64,000 nt of DNA from Pollutimonas thiosulfatoxidans (GTDB taxonomy: Bacteria; Pseudomonadota; Gammaproteobacteria; Burkholderiales; Burkholderiaceae_B). Shown one piece after another: positions 16,332 to 24,691 of the stretch. A program made the position numbers and the translations under genes. The DNA is taken from positions 2,728,001 to 2,792,000 of the forward strand of contig NZ_CP022987.1 of assembly GCF_004022565.1 (NCBI RefSeq), given 5' to 3'. Under the pieces are notes generated by a model that saw only the letters and a list, made by a program, of their open reading frames with translations, made no database searches and had not been told where the DNA came from. The number at the start of each line of letters is the position of its first letter. Position 1 is the first letter of the stretch.

Positions 16332-16874
16332 CTACAGCGCTTCAATCTGCCTGAAGTCCACCTTCAGCGACTTCTGCCGACCCAGTATCTGCAGCAGCAC
16401 CGTAACCCGCTCGGACGATACCTCTTGAACCAGGCACTCCAGGCCCGACAGCGCCGGATCGCGCAGGCGAACCCAACTGCCCGGCTTGTAAGGGCTGACC
16501 TCTTCCAGCCCCGCCTCGTTGCGCAGGCTTTCCGCAAGCCGGATTGAATCCAGTAGATCCAGGGGGACCTGAGCAAACGTATTACCAAACATCACCACAG
16601 TAGACACACCCCGGGTCGAGCGCAGCGTACCCATGGACTGCTGAGCGCTGGTCGGCCTGAAGAAAATATAGCGCGGAAACATGGGCTCGAAAGTCAGCAA
16701 CTTTTCGGTTGCTGCCTTATCAGCCATCTGGCGGGGTTTCTTGAATGTCTTGAACAAGGGAAGATACACCTCGAACCCTTGGCGTTCGAGGTTATCTTTG
16801 GCGACGTTCTCTTGGCGCGGCTTGGTGTAGGCCACATGCCAGGGGGTCGGTTGATCGGCGGCGGGTGCTGTCAT
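16332..16874 (-). CDS. rfaH: NusG-family transcription antiterminator, RfaH-like
   Basis: The 180-residue protein has an N-terminal NGN domain (WHVAYTKPRQENVAKDNLERQ, then FPRYIFFRP near residues 70-80) and a C-terminal KOW-containing domain (about 125-180). Specialised NusG paralogues of the RfaH type suppress termination in long polysaccharide and surface-structure operons, which fits its place beside the O-antigen locus. I chose the ATG at 16872-16874 because it gives the normal family length; earlier in-frame starts would add about 58 residues of poor quality. It converges with the Slam gene, 19 nt apart. No good ops element was found upstream of the polysaccharide operon. Confidence 0.87.
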   Translation of the reverse strand: MTAPAADQPTPWHVAYTKPRQENVAKDNLERQGFEVYLPLFKTFKKPRQMADKAATEKLLTFEPMFPRYIFFRPTSAQQSMGTLRSTRGVSTVVMFGNTFAQVPLDLLDSIRLAESLRNEAGLEEVSPYKPGSWVRLRDPALSGLECLVQEVSSERVTVLLQILGRQKSLKVDFRQIEAL

Positions 16875-16965
16875 GCTGCTTATTTTACGCGTTCCGTATT
16901 GAGCCGAAGTACTCCACCGGAGGATCAAAATATCCATAGCTCTAGATATTTGCCAGGGATTTCCG

Positions 16966-17045
16966 TATAATTTCCACATCAAGCCCTTAGCAGTAAGCGC
17001 CACACACATCCCGTGACCGCCGAACCTCTGGGCTTTTCTTTTGCC
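16966..17045 (+). other. Possible small RNA or leader upstream of the broken NYN gene
   Basis: A perfect TATAAT lies at 16966-16971. About 10-70 bases downstream the sequence can pair AAGCCC (near 16980) with GGGCTTTTCTTTT (near 17030), the latter ending in a T-rich run as in an intrinsic terminator. This could be a short transcript of some 60 bases ending just before the NYN start. No good -35 is spaced correctly (TTGCCA is only about 10 bases upstream), so confidence is low. Confidence 0.2.
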
Positions 17046-17062
17046 CAACGGGGTCGTACGCT

Positions 17063-17649
17063 ATGACTGCAGCGATACTGATTGATGGCGCTTACTTCAT
17101 CAAGCGATTTCGTGCTATCGAGCCGCACAATCTATACGATGGCAAAAGAGCTGCAGATTTGGCCTGTAGATACGCACTCATGCACTTAAGCGAGAAGAAG
17201 CGAAATTCAGACATCAACTTCACCACGCCTTACTAAAAAAGAGGAAGCTAGCTCTGCGGTTGGGTAACCTGACACATGCTGACTGGAGGCTTAAACCTGC
17301 AAGCGCGACAGATTTGTTAAAAGGCAAGAAAACGCTTGAGGAGCTTACGGACGCTGACGTTGAGCTTGACCTTCGCCAGAAGGGTGTGGACATGCGAATA
17401 GGCTTGGATATCGCCTCTTTGACGTTTAAACAACAAGTCTCCAAAATTGTTCTAGTCGCTGGCGATGCTGACTTTGTCCCAGCAGCCAAGCTCGCGCGGC
17501 GCGAGGGAATAGACTTTGTTTTGGATCCCATGTGGCGTCCCATACCCGATGACCTCAACGAGCATATTGACGGCCTGCGTTCGGTATGTCCTAGGCCAGA
17601 TCCCAGATCTCGCGGTAGCGCCCAAGTAGTTGAGTCGGGCGAAGCCTAA
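17063..17649 (+). pseudogene. NYN/LabA-like domain protein, broken by internal deletion and frameshift
   Basis: The first frame from the ATG at 17063 reads MTAAILIDGAYFIKRF, a typical NYN-domain start with its catalytic aspartate. It stops at TAA 17234-17236 after 57 codons. A second frame from about 17221 to 17649 continues the same family: KKRKLALRLGN, then VELDLRQKGVDMRIG, IVLVAGDADFVPAAKLARREG and HIDGLRSVCP. Intact relatives of roughly 240 residues have, from memory, about 45 extra residues between the two parts. The join here therefore looks like a deletion of some 130 bases that also shifted the frame. The second part could be translated from an internal start but would lack the N-terminal strand of the nuclease fold. 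Confidence 0.8.
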
Positions 17650-17705
17650 ACAGTCGGCACCAGACCTGCACCTACAATTAACCTCGTTACGCTAGAAGAA
17701 AATTC

Positions 17706-18764
17706 ATGAAAATCCTTGTCACCGGCGGTGCCGGCTTTATCGGCTCGGCACTGGTCCGGCATATTGTCCGCGACACAGGCGATGCCGTTATCAACGTGGA
17801 CAAGCTTACCTACGCCGGCAACCTGGAGTCTCTGGCGCAAGTGGCTGGCAGCGACCGCTACGCTTTCGAACAAGTCGACATCTGCGATCGTGGGGCGCTG
17901 GACCGCGTGTTCCAGCAACACCAGCCGCATGCGGTGATGCATCTGGCGGCGGAATCGCATGTGGACCGGTCTATCGATGGGCCGGCAGCTTTCATCGAAA
18001 CCAATATTGTGGGCACTTACACCCTACTGGAAGCCGCAAGGCAATACTGGGCCGGCCTGCAAGGTGCCGCCCGCGACGGCTTCCGCTTCCATCATATTTC
18101 TACGGACGAGGTATACGGCGACCTGGAAGACCCGGAAGACTTGTTTACCGAAACCACGCCATACGCCCCCAGCTCGCCCTATTCTGCCAGCAAGGCCAGT
18201 TCGGACCATCTGGTGCGAGCCTGGCGTCGCACTTATGGCTTGCCCACCATTATTACCAACTGCTCCAACAATTACGGGCCTTATCACTTCCCCGAAAAGC
18301 TGATCCCGTTGATGATCTTGAATGCGTTGGAGGGCAAGCCCTTACCGGTCTACGGGAAAGGCTTGCAGGTGCGTGACTGGCTATACGTCGAAGACCACGC
18401 CCGTGCGCTATACAAGGTAGTAACCGAGGGCAAGCTGGGCGAGACTTACAACGTGGGCGGTCACAACGAAAAGCGGAATATCGAGGTAGTGCTAACCATT
18501 TGCGATTTGCTGGAAGAGCTCGCCCCCGCCAAGCCGGCGGGCGTGGCGCAATACCGGGATCTGATCACCTATGTGCAAGACCGCCCCGGCCACGACATGC
18601 GCTACGCCATAGACGCCAGCAAGATCCAGCAAGAGCTGGGCTGGACGCCGCAAGAGACCTTCGAATCAGGCATCCGGAAAACCGTGCAGTGGTACCTGGA
18701 TAACCGAGAATGGTGCCAGCATGTGCAGGATGGCAGCTATCAGCGAGAGCGGCTGGGCTTGTAG
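17706..18764 (+). CDS. rfbB: dTDP-glucose 4,6-dehydratase
   Basis: The 352-residue extended SDR has normal length for RfbB/RmlB. It makes dTDP-4-keto-6-deoxyglucose, the second step of dTDP-L-rhamnose synthesis. It shows the NAD-binding VTGGAGFIGSA, HLAAESHVDRSI, the active-site STDEVYGDL and YSASKASSD with the catalytic Tyr/Lys. It is separated from rfbD and rfbC (35621-37077) by about 17 kb, and no rfbA was found in the window. The remaining thymidylyltransferase must be elsewhere. An ATG at 17706 preceded by GAAGAAAA is used. Confidence 0.96.
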   Translation: MKILVTGGAGFIGSALVRHIVRDTGDAVINVDKLTYAGNLESLAQVAGSDRYAFEQVDICDRGALDRVFQQHQPHAVMHLAAESHVDRSIDGPAAFIETNIVGTYTLLEAARQYWAGLQGAARDGFRFHHISTDEVYGDLEDPEDLFTETTPYAPSSPYSASKASSDHLVRAWRRTYGLPTIITNCSNNYGPYHFPEKLIPLMILNALEGKPLPVYGKGLQVRDWLYVEDHARALYKVVTEGKLGETYNVGGHNEKRNIEVVLTICDLLEELAPAKPAGVAQYRDLITYVQDRPGHDMRYAIDASKIQQELGWTPQETFESGIRKTVQWYLDNREWCQHVQDGSYQRERLGL

Positions 18765-19062
18765 TTGATAGTTTCCGCCGCCTTTCGTTGGCTGGATCGC
18801 GACCTAAACCAGCTCATCCGCACATCAATCTTCACTTCGCGCGAAGTCGGCAAGATCTTATAGCCGTTCGTGCGCCTGGCATCAACTCGAGTCTCTACTG
18901 GCTTTCAGTTTGGCCACTACATCGGCCAATGATTCGGTCTTGCCAGCGTCAAGCTCTTGATTCCCTAATGCTGAACCGCTGTGCAAGCAACGCCTGCATA
19001 TTGTTTAATCGCTCCATGCAAGGTAACATGTAACCCCGCTTAGCCACTTTAACAGGACGACC
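18765..19062. other. Intergenic region, no gene supported
   Basis: This 298-base stretch lies between rfbB and the toxin-antitoxin pair. No full-length gene is visible. On the minus strand a short open stretch reads ELDAGKTESLADVVAKLKA and then stops near 18887, and it looks protein-like. Only about 40 codons are open and a stop and frame change lie upstream, so it could be a gene remnant, which I cannot assign. Confidence 0.3.
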
Positions 19063-19272
19063 ATGCCGACGATAAGCAAAGTAGAGCGCCATCGCGCCAA
19101 GCTGCGCGCTGCAGGTCTGCGCCCAATTCAGATGTGGGTTCCTGACACTCGCATACCCGAGATCGCGCAGCAGCTTCAGCAACAATGTCGCCAGCTAAAG
19201 AATGATCCAGCCGAGCACGACATGTTGGGGTTCGTCGAAGCGGCTGCTGCGCAAACTGAAGGCTGGCAGTGA
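19063..19272 (+). CDS. Antitoxin of a MazEF/PemIK-type module (DUF3018-like)
   Basis: The 69-residue protein begins KVERHRAKLRAAGLRPIQMWVPD, typical of the short DUF3018 'antitoxin MazE family' proteins. They bind their own promoter and neutralise a MazF-type RNase. Its last codons overlap the toxin start by 4 nt. An AGGAC lies shortly before the ATG. The acidic C-terminal half (about 35-69) would be the toxin-wrapping segment by analogy with other MazE proteins. This is not an AbrB-fold MazE, and the family name rests on genetic pairing. Confidence 0.85.
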   Translation: MPTISKVERHRAKLRAAGLRPIQMWVPDTRIPEIAQQLQQQCRQLKNDPAEHDMLGFVEAAAAQTEGWQ

Positions 19273-19592
19273 CTGTTCGTGGCGATCTAGTAACAGTGTC
19301 TTTACAAGGGGACTATGGCAAGCCTCGCCCGGCCTTAATCATCCAATCCAATCTCTTGGCTGAGCTGGAAAGCGTAATCGTATGCCCGATTACCAGCGAG
19401 CTGCGTAACGCCCTCTTTCGCATCACGATAGAGCCGGACTTGAGCAATGGGCTGCAAGCCCTGTCTCAAGTCATGGCAGATAAGATTGCAACTATCCCTC
19501 GGGCGAAAATAGGCAAAACCTTCGGGCGGATAGACGACGAAAGAATGCGGGCGGTCGAGCGAGCGCTGGTGCTAGTAACCGGAATTGCCTGA
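19269..19592 (+). CDS. MazF/PemK-family endoribonuclease toxin
   Basis: The 107-residue protein has the PemK/MazF fold markers. RGDLVTVSLQGDYGKPRPALIIQ at the start contains the conserved GDYGKPRPAL motif, CPITSEL follows, and QVMADKIATIPRAKIGKTFG contains the usual D-K-I/R segment. It should cleave mRNA at short sequence motifs when free of its antitoxin. It starts inside the antitoxin gene (ATGA-type overlap), so the two are made together. It appears intact, with no frameshift. Confidence 0.9.
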   Translation: MTVRGDLVTVSLQGDYGKPRPALIIQSNLLAELESVIVCPITSELRNALFRITIEPDLSNGLQALSQVMADKIATIPRAKIGKTFGRIDDERMRAVERALVLVTGIA

Positions 19593-19619
19593 CCCCCCAC
19601 TCGCTGTGCCGCTGCTACC

Positions 19620-19907
19620 TCAGCGTCGGCCCCGGTGGTGTTTCTTATGGCCGCGCCCGCGACTGCGGCTTTCCTTGCCGCGGTATTGACGATCTTCAGT
19701 CAGGACGTTGCCCAGCAACCCGCCCGCTGCTGCACCACCTAAGGTATACAGAGGATCGCCGCCAGTTACCACTGCACCGGCAGCGGCACCCAGACCGGCA
19801 CCCATCAAGGTATTGCTAGTCTTGCGGTCGTGGTGCGCACACCCGACCAATGTGAGGGCCAACAATCCGACGGTGGCGACGCGAACAAAATTACGATGCA
19901 GCTTCAT
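19620..19907 (-). CDS. Glycine-zipper lipoprotein (OsmB-like) with basic tail
   Basis: The 95-residue protein has a lipoprotein signal: hydrophobic core ATVGLLALTLVGC with lipobox LVGC, cleavage before Cys-23. Next comes a glycine-zipper stretch (LMGAGLGAAAGAVVTGG and LGGAAAGGLLGN) that can form membrane-associated helices. It ends in an unusually basic tail rich in Arg, Lys and His (about residues 75-95). The family is often envelope-stress or osmotically induced. It converges with mazF 27 nt away. No specific function can be assigned. Confidence 0.75.
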   Translation of the reverse strand: MKLHRNFVRVATVGLLALTLVGCAHHDRKTSNTLMGAGLGAAAGAVVTGGDPLYTLGGAAAGGLLGNVLTEDRQYRGKESRSRGRGHKKHHRGRR

Positions 19908-20079
19908 GACGACTCCTATTAATGTCAGTGAAGCCAGCGTAGTCAGCCTGATCTAACCGGGCAAGGCGAAAACGTCAGTTTGCAGCAGCGTGAAATAACT
20001 ACGGCCGTATCGGTCTGTTCTGTAATAGTTCTGCAGCAACTCTGTAACTGCTCGTAGCGGAACGGCAGGGCCTATAGCT

Positions 20080-21021
20080 TCAACGGTAAATTTTCACCAC
20101 CGCATCCTGCCCCACCCGCACATAGCCGCGATACATGCCCTGCGTATTGAACCGCATGGCGAGATTGCCCTGCGCGTCCACGGCAATCAGTCCGCCCGCT
20201 CCGCCGACGGCTGGCAGGCTATGCGCCACGACATGGCGCGCTGCGTCGTCCAACGAAGCCCCGCCATACTGCATCCGCGCCGACACGTCGTAGGCGGCGA
20301 CAAGGCGCATGAATGCTTCGCCGGTGCCGGTGGCCGACACGGCGCATGTTTGATTATTGGCATAGCAACCGGCGCCAATAATGGCGGTATCGCCGACGCG
20401 GCCGGGCCGCTTGTTGGTCATGCCGCCAGTGGAGGTCGCGGCGGCCAGGTTGCCATAAGCGTCCAATGCCACTGCACCGACGGTGCCCATCTTCTTGCCT
20501 TCGTCCAGCGGGGCGTCGTGGTCCAAGGCGATGGTGGCTTCGCCGGTACGGCGCACGCGCTCCAGTTGTTCACGGCGTGCTGTGGTGGAGAAGAAATCGG
20601 GCGGGACGATTTCCAACCCGTGCTGCGCACCAAACGCTTCGGCGCCGGCGCCCGCAAACAAAACATGCGGGCTGTGTTCCATGACGGCGCGCGCTGCCAG
20701 AATGGGGTTGCGCAGTGTGCTGACGTTGGCCACTGCACCGCAGGCAAGCGTGCGCCCATCCATGATGGCCGCGTCCAGCTCGTGCCGTGCATCGCTGGTA
20801 AAGACAGCGCCACGACCGGCATTGAATAAGGGGCATTCTTCCAGCAGGCGCACGGCCTCGGTGACGGCATCCAGCGCACTGCCTTGCTCCGCTAAAACAC
20901 GACTGGCACCCTCTAGCACTGCCAGCAAGGCCGTTTCGTACTCTTGCAATACCTGCGGGCTGGCAGAAACGCGCGAGATAGCGCCCGCGCCGCCATGGAT
21001 GACCAGCACCGGCGTCATCAT
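20080..21021 (-). CDS. iaaA: Isoaspartyl peptidase/L-asparaginase, Ntn-hydrolase (IaaA type)
   Basis: This is an Ntn hydrolase of about 313 residues that removes isoaspartyl residues from peptides and can hydrolyse asparagine. It begins VLVIHGGAGAI, the family signature. The precursor is cleaved before the catalytic Thr in KMGTVGAVALD (about residue 170). GGMTNKRPGRVGD and GTGEAFMR complete the active site. I start it at the ATG complementary to 21019-21021, five bases after GAGG. The tandem ATGATGA overlaps the transporter stop, so the two genes are coupled, suggesting linked amino-acid recycling and export. Confidence 0.9.
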   Translation of the reverse strand: MMTPVLVIHGGAGAISRVSASPQVLQEYETALLAVLEGASRVLAEQGSALDAVTEAVRLLEECPLFNAGRGAVFTSDARHELDAAIMDGRTLACGAVANVSTLRNPILAARAVMEHSPHVLFAGAGAEAFGAQHGLEIVPPDFFSTTARREQLERVRRTGEATIALDHDAPLDEGKKMGTVGAVALDAYGNLAAATSTGGMTNKRPGRVGDTAIIGAGCYANNQTCAVSATGTGEAFMRLVAAYDVSARMQYGGASLDDAARHVVAHSLPAVGGAGGLIAVDAQGNLAMRFNTQGMYRGYVRVGQDAVVKIYR

Positions 21022-21917
21022 CGAACCCTCGGCCGGCGGGTACCCAGGTAGGTCCCCAGCAAAATGCCGACCAGGCCCACCAGATGCCACCACGAGAACG
21101 GTTCGCCCAACAACAGCATGGCAAAGCCCACGCCAAACACGGGTATCCAGTACTGGAACACGGACGTGCGTGCCACGCCGAGTTCGGCGATGGCGCGATT
21201 CCAGATCACGTTGCAAACAGCGGTAGCCATCACACCCGAGAAGATCATCAGCAACCAGGGCCACACGCCAGGCGCGGCCAGTACCGCCAGATCAAGGGGG
21301 ACGCTGCTGAAGGAAACGTGCACGCACAGGAAGACAGCGCCTATGGTGTAGATGATGCAACTGATGGTCAGGGCATTGAACTGCCGTGCCAGATCCTGGA
21401 TTAACAGGCCGCCGCCCACGAAGCTGAGCATGGCGGCAAAGATCAAGACATCGCCCCAGGTGGGGCCAGATAGCGCCGCCCCCTGGCCGCTGAAGACCAC
21501 GGCAAACACGCCGCCAAAGCCCAGCGCGATGCCCAACACGCGCACGCCGGTCAGCGTTTCCCGGAAAATCAAGGCGGCCAGCAGCGAGGCCACCAAGGGG
21601 CTAAGTGCCAGGACAATCGACGAGTTCGTGGCGCTGGCGGTCTGCATGCCGGTCGTGAACATGATCTGGTTGGCGTAAACCATCAGCACGGCGCATAAGG
21701 TCAGGCGCAGCCACTGGCCCGATGTAATGTCCAACAGCGGCATGGGACGGCGCGTCCAGACGACGGCGATGTTGATAACCACAGCCGCCATGATCATGCG
21801 AATGACGGCGATAAGCAGGGGGTCGAAGTAATCCGTCAGCACCTTGATGGCGGAGATGTTCAAGCCCCAGATGGCCATGATGCCGATCAGAATCAACTGC
21901 ATTGTTGCGGGTTTCAT
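21018..21917 (-). CDS. EamA/DMT-family transporter (RhaT/YdcZ-like amino-acid or metabolite exporter)
   Basis: The 299-residue integral membrane protein has ten hydrophobic segments in two EamA repeats: GIMAIWGLNISAIK near the start, and VIWNRAIAELGVARTSVFQY with VFGVGFAMLLLGEP in the second half. EamA proteins of this size commonly export amino acids or related metabolites. It is coupled to the isoaspartyl peptidase gene downstream and follows the AceE-like gene by 57 bases. The substrate cannot be read from the sequence. Confidence 0.87.
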   Translation of the reverse strand: MKPATMQLILIGIMAIWGLNISAIKVLTDYFDPLLIAVIRMIMAAVVINIAVVWTRRPMPLLDITSGQWLRLTLCAVLMVYANQIMFTTGMQTASATNSSIVLALSPLVASLLAALIFRETLTGVRVLGIALGFGGVFAVVFSGQGAALSGPTWGDVLIFAAMLSFVGGGLLIQDLARQFNALTISCIIYTIGAVFLCVHVSFSSVPLDLAVLAAPGVWPWLLMIFSGVMATAVCNVIWNRAIAELGVARTSVFQYWIPVFGVGFAMLLLGEPFSWWHLVGLVGILLGTYLGTRRPRVR

Positions 21918-21974
21918 TCAGGGGCGAGCGCTTTCTTTTGGGGTTTTCCCGAAAGCATATCAGGTCGCCCAGTG

Positions 21975-24581
21975 CTATGCCAATGAGCGCAGGGCCGCCT
22001 GCTCGATGGCATTGGCATCAACCTGAAAGAATTTCCGTAGTGCAGCGCGGGTGTCGCTGCGACCAAAGCCGTCGGTGCCCAGGGTGACATACCGGCGCCC
22101 TGGCGGCAGATAGGCCCGTATGGATTCGGGCAGCAGGCGCACGTAGTCGGTGGCCGCAACTATGGGTGCTGGGGAGCCTTCCAGCAGGCCGGTAATGTAA
22201 GCCTGCTGGTGGCCCTGGCCGTCTCGTGCCAACTCTGTCCAACTGGTCACGCTGTACACGTCGCTGGCGATGCCGCGCGCGGCCAACTGCTTTGCCGCCT
22301 GCAGCACTTCGGTGAAGATGGCGCCCGAGCCCAGCAGCACGACCCGCTGCGGCGCGGCGCCCCCTGCCAAGGCGGCCGCATCAGCTTCGACGCGCTCGAA
22401 CAGATAGGCCCCGCGCAGCACAGCCTCTGCCGCTCCGTCCGGCAAGGGCCGCTGTGCATAGTTTTCGTTGGTGATGGTGATGTAGTAGAAAACATCCCGC
22501 TGCTCGGTAACCATTTCGCGCATGCCGCGATCAACAATAACGGCCAGCTCGCCGGCAAAGGCGGGGTCATACGATTTGCAGTTGGGGATGGTGCTTGCCA
22601 TCAGGTGGCTGCTGCCGTCCTGGTGCTGCAGGCCTTCCCCGGCCAAGGTTGTGCGGCCGGACGTTGCGCCGATTAGGAAGCCGCGTGGGCGTTGATCGGC
22701 GGCGGCCCAGATCAGGTCGCCCACGCGCTGGAAGCCAAACATGGAGTAATAGATATAGAAGGGCAGCATGGCGATGCCGTGCACGCTGTAGCTGGTGGCT
22801 GCGGCCACCCAGCTGGAGATCGCGCCCGCTTCGCTGATTCCTTCTTCCAAAATCTGGCCATCGATGGCTTCGCGATAGCTAAGGATGGACCCAATGTCTT
22901 CGGGTTCGTAGCGCTGGCCGACGCTGGAATAAATGCCCACTTGCTTGAACAGATTGGCCATGCCAAAGGTGCGCGCTTCGTCCGCCACGATGGGTACGAT
23001 GCGTGGCCCCAACTGTGCATCGCGCAGCAGACCGCCCAGCATGCGCACGAAGGCCATGGTGGTGGACATCTCGCGGCCGGCCTCCTTGGCAGCAAAGCCG
23101 GCATAGTTGTCGATGGCCGGCAGGTCCAGCACGGGAGCAGCCGTGTGGCGTACGGGCATGGGCCCGCCCAGGGCCTCCCGCCGCTTGCGCAGGTACTGCA
23201 GTTCGGGGCTGTCTGGCGTCGGCTTGTAAAAGCTTAAGCCCAGCGTCTGTTCGTCGGTCAAAGGCAGCTTGAAGCGATCGCGGAAGCCAAGCAAATCGGT
23301 GTCTTCGAACTTCTTGTGCGAGTGAGTCGTCATGCGGCCCTGGCCGGCGCTGCCCATGCCGTAGCCCTTCTTGGTATGCGCCAGTATCACCGTAGGCGTG
23401 CCGGTATGCGTGGCGGCCGCCGCATAGGCGGCATGGATCTTGACCAGGTCATGGCCACCCCGACGCAAGGCGTCGATCTGCTCGTCGCTCATGCCTTCAA
23501 CCAGCTGCGCCAGCTCGGGCGTCTGCCCAAAAAAATGTTCGCGGTTATAGCGGCCGTCTTTGGCGGCAAAGGTTTGCATCTGGCCGTCCACCGTGTTGGA
23601 CAAGGCACGCATCAGGGCGCCACTGTGATCGCGTGCGAACAGGCCGTCCCAGTCGCTGCCCCACAGCACTTTGATGACGTTCCACCCAGCGCCCTGGAAC
23701 AACCGCTCCAGCTCGTCGATGACCCGGCTGTTGCCGCGCACCGGGCCGTCCAGTCTTTGCAAGTTGCAGTTGACGACCCAGACCAGATTGTCCAGACGCT
23801 CGCGTGCGGCTAGCGTCAAAGCGCTCATGGATTCGGGCTCGTCCATTTCGCCGTCACCAAATATGCCCCATACCTTGCGCCCGGTGCAGTTCAGCAGGCC
23901 TCTGTCGGTCAGGTAGTGCATGAAGCGCGCCTGATAGATGGAGCTGATGGGGCCTATGCCCATAGAGCCAGTGGGAAACTGCCAGAAGTCCGGCATCAGG
24001 TAAGGATGGGGGTAGCTGGATAGCCCGCGCGCCCCATGTTGCGGAGCAGTAAGCTCTTGCCGATAAAAGGACAGGTCTTGCTCGGTCAGCCGTCCTTCCA
24101 GGTAAGCGCGGGCATAAACGCCCGGTGCGCTATGCGGCTGCAAGAAGACCAGGTCGCCGCCATGCTGTTCGGACCTGGCATGGAAGAAATGGTTGAAGCC
24201 AACCTCGAACAGATCCGCAGCGCTGGCATAGCTGGCAATATGGCCGCCCAGCTCTCCGTACGCGGCGTTGGCGCGCACCACCATGGCCAGCGCGTTCCAG
24301 CGCATCAATGCACCCAGCTTCTCTTCCATGGCCAGGTCGCCCGGGAAGGCTGCTTGTTGCGCCGCCGGTATGGTGTTGACATAGGGCGTGCCCAGCGTGG
24401 GCCGCCAGCGCACGCTCTGGCTGGCAGCCAGCCGAGCCAGCTCGTCCAGCATGAAGGCGGCGCGCTGCGGGCCATGGGCTTCGACCAAAGACTGGAAAGC
24501 CTCATGCCACTCCGCTGTCTCTTCGGGATCGATATCAACGGCGTTGGGCAGCAACATGTTGGTAGGGATGGGAGAACTCAT
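21975..24581 (-). CDS. AceE-type homodimeric 2-oxoacid dehydrogenase E1, possibly MdeB-like (2-oxobutyrate)
   Basis: The protein has about 868 residues. It has the domain order of homodimeric pyruvate dehydrogenase E1: a thiamine-diphosphate domain with GIFGDGEMDEPESMS and WVVNCNLQRLDGPV, a central pyrimidine-binding domain (KQVGIYSSVGQRYEPED) and a transketolase C-terminal domain (DVYSVTSWTELARDG, TDGFGRSDTRAALR). It stands alone, without the aceF and lpd genes of the usual operon, and is divergent from an Lrp-type regulator. That setting resembles mdeR/mdeB of Pseudomonas putida, where MdeB oxidises 2-oxobutyrate from methionine. The ATG at 24579-24581 is used; a TTG two codons earlier is possible. 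A plain pyruvate role remains possible. Confidence 0.88.
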   Translation of the reverse strand: MSSPIPTNMLLPNAVDIDPEETAEWHEAFQSLVEAHGPQRAAFMLDELARLAASQSVRWRPTLGTPYVNTIPAAQQAAFPGDLAMEEKLGALMRWNALAMVVRANAAYGELGGHIASYASAADLFEVGFNHFFHARSEQHGGDLVFLQPHSAPGVYARAYLEGRLTEQDLSFYRQELTAPQHGARGLSSYPHPYLMPDFWQFPTGSMGIGPISSIYQARFMHYLTDRGLLNCTGRKVWGIFGDGEMDEPESMSALTLAARERLDNLVWVVNCNLQRLDGPVRGNSRVIDELERLFQGAGWNVIKVLWGSDWDGLFARDHSGALMRALSNTVDGQMQTFAAKDGRYNREHFFGQTPELAQLVEGMSDEQIDALRRGGHDLVKIHAAYAAAATHTGTPTVILAHTKKGYGMGSAGQGRMTTHSHKKFEDTDLLGFRDRFKLPLTDEQTLGLSFYKPTPDSPELQYLRKRREALGGPMPVRHTAAPVLDLPAIDNYAGFAAKEAGREMSTTMAFVRMLGGLLRDAQLGPRIVPIVADEARTFGMANLFKQVGIYSSVGQRYEPEDIGSILSYREAIDGQILEEGISEAGAISSWVAAATSYSVHGIAMLPFYIYYSMFGFQRVGDLIWAAADQRPRGFLIGATSGRTTLAGEGLQHQDGSSHLMASTIPNCKSYDPAFAGELAVIVDRGMREMVTEQRDVFYYITITNENYAQRPLPDGAAEAVLRGAYLFERVEADAAALAGGAAPQRVVLLGSGAIFTEVLQAAKQLAARGIASDVYSVTSWTELARDGQGHQQAYITGLLEGSPAPIVAATDYVRLLPESIRAYLPPGRRYVTLGTDGFGRSDTRAALRKFFQVDANAIEQAALRSLA

Positions 24582-24691
24582 GGCCAAGGTCCAGAATGAT
24601 CAGATGACAACGCCCTATTCTCCGATAATCAAGGCAGCATGTGCTTTTGATGCTGCCAAGCTTACCGGCAGAATTCAGCATAAAATGCCGC

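Noticed and set aside
18880..19062. Minus-strand protein-like stretch ELDAGKTESLADVVAKLKA
   Set aside because: Short, with a stop and frame shift upstream; no family recognised, so not called a gene.
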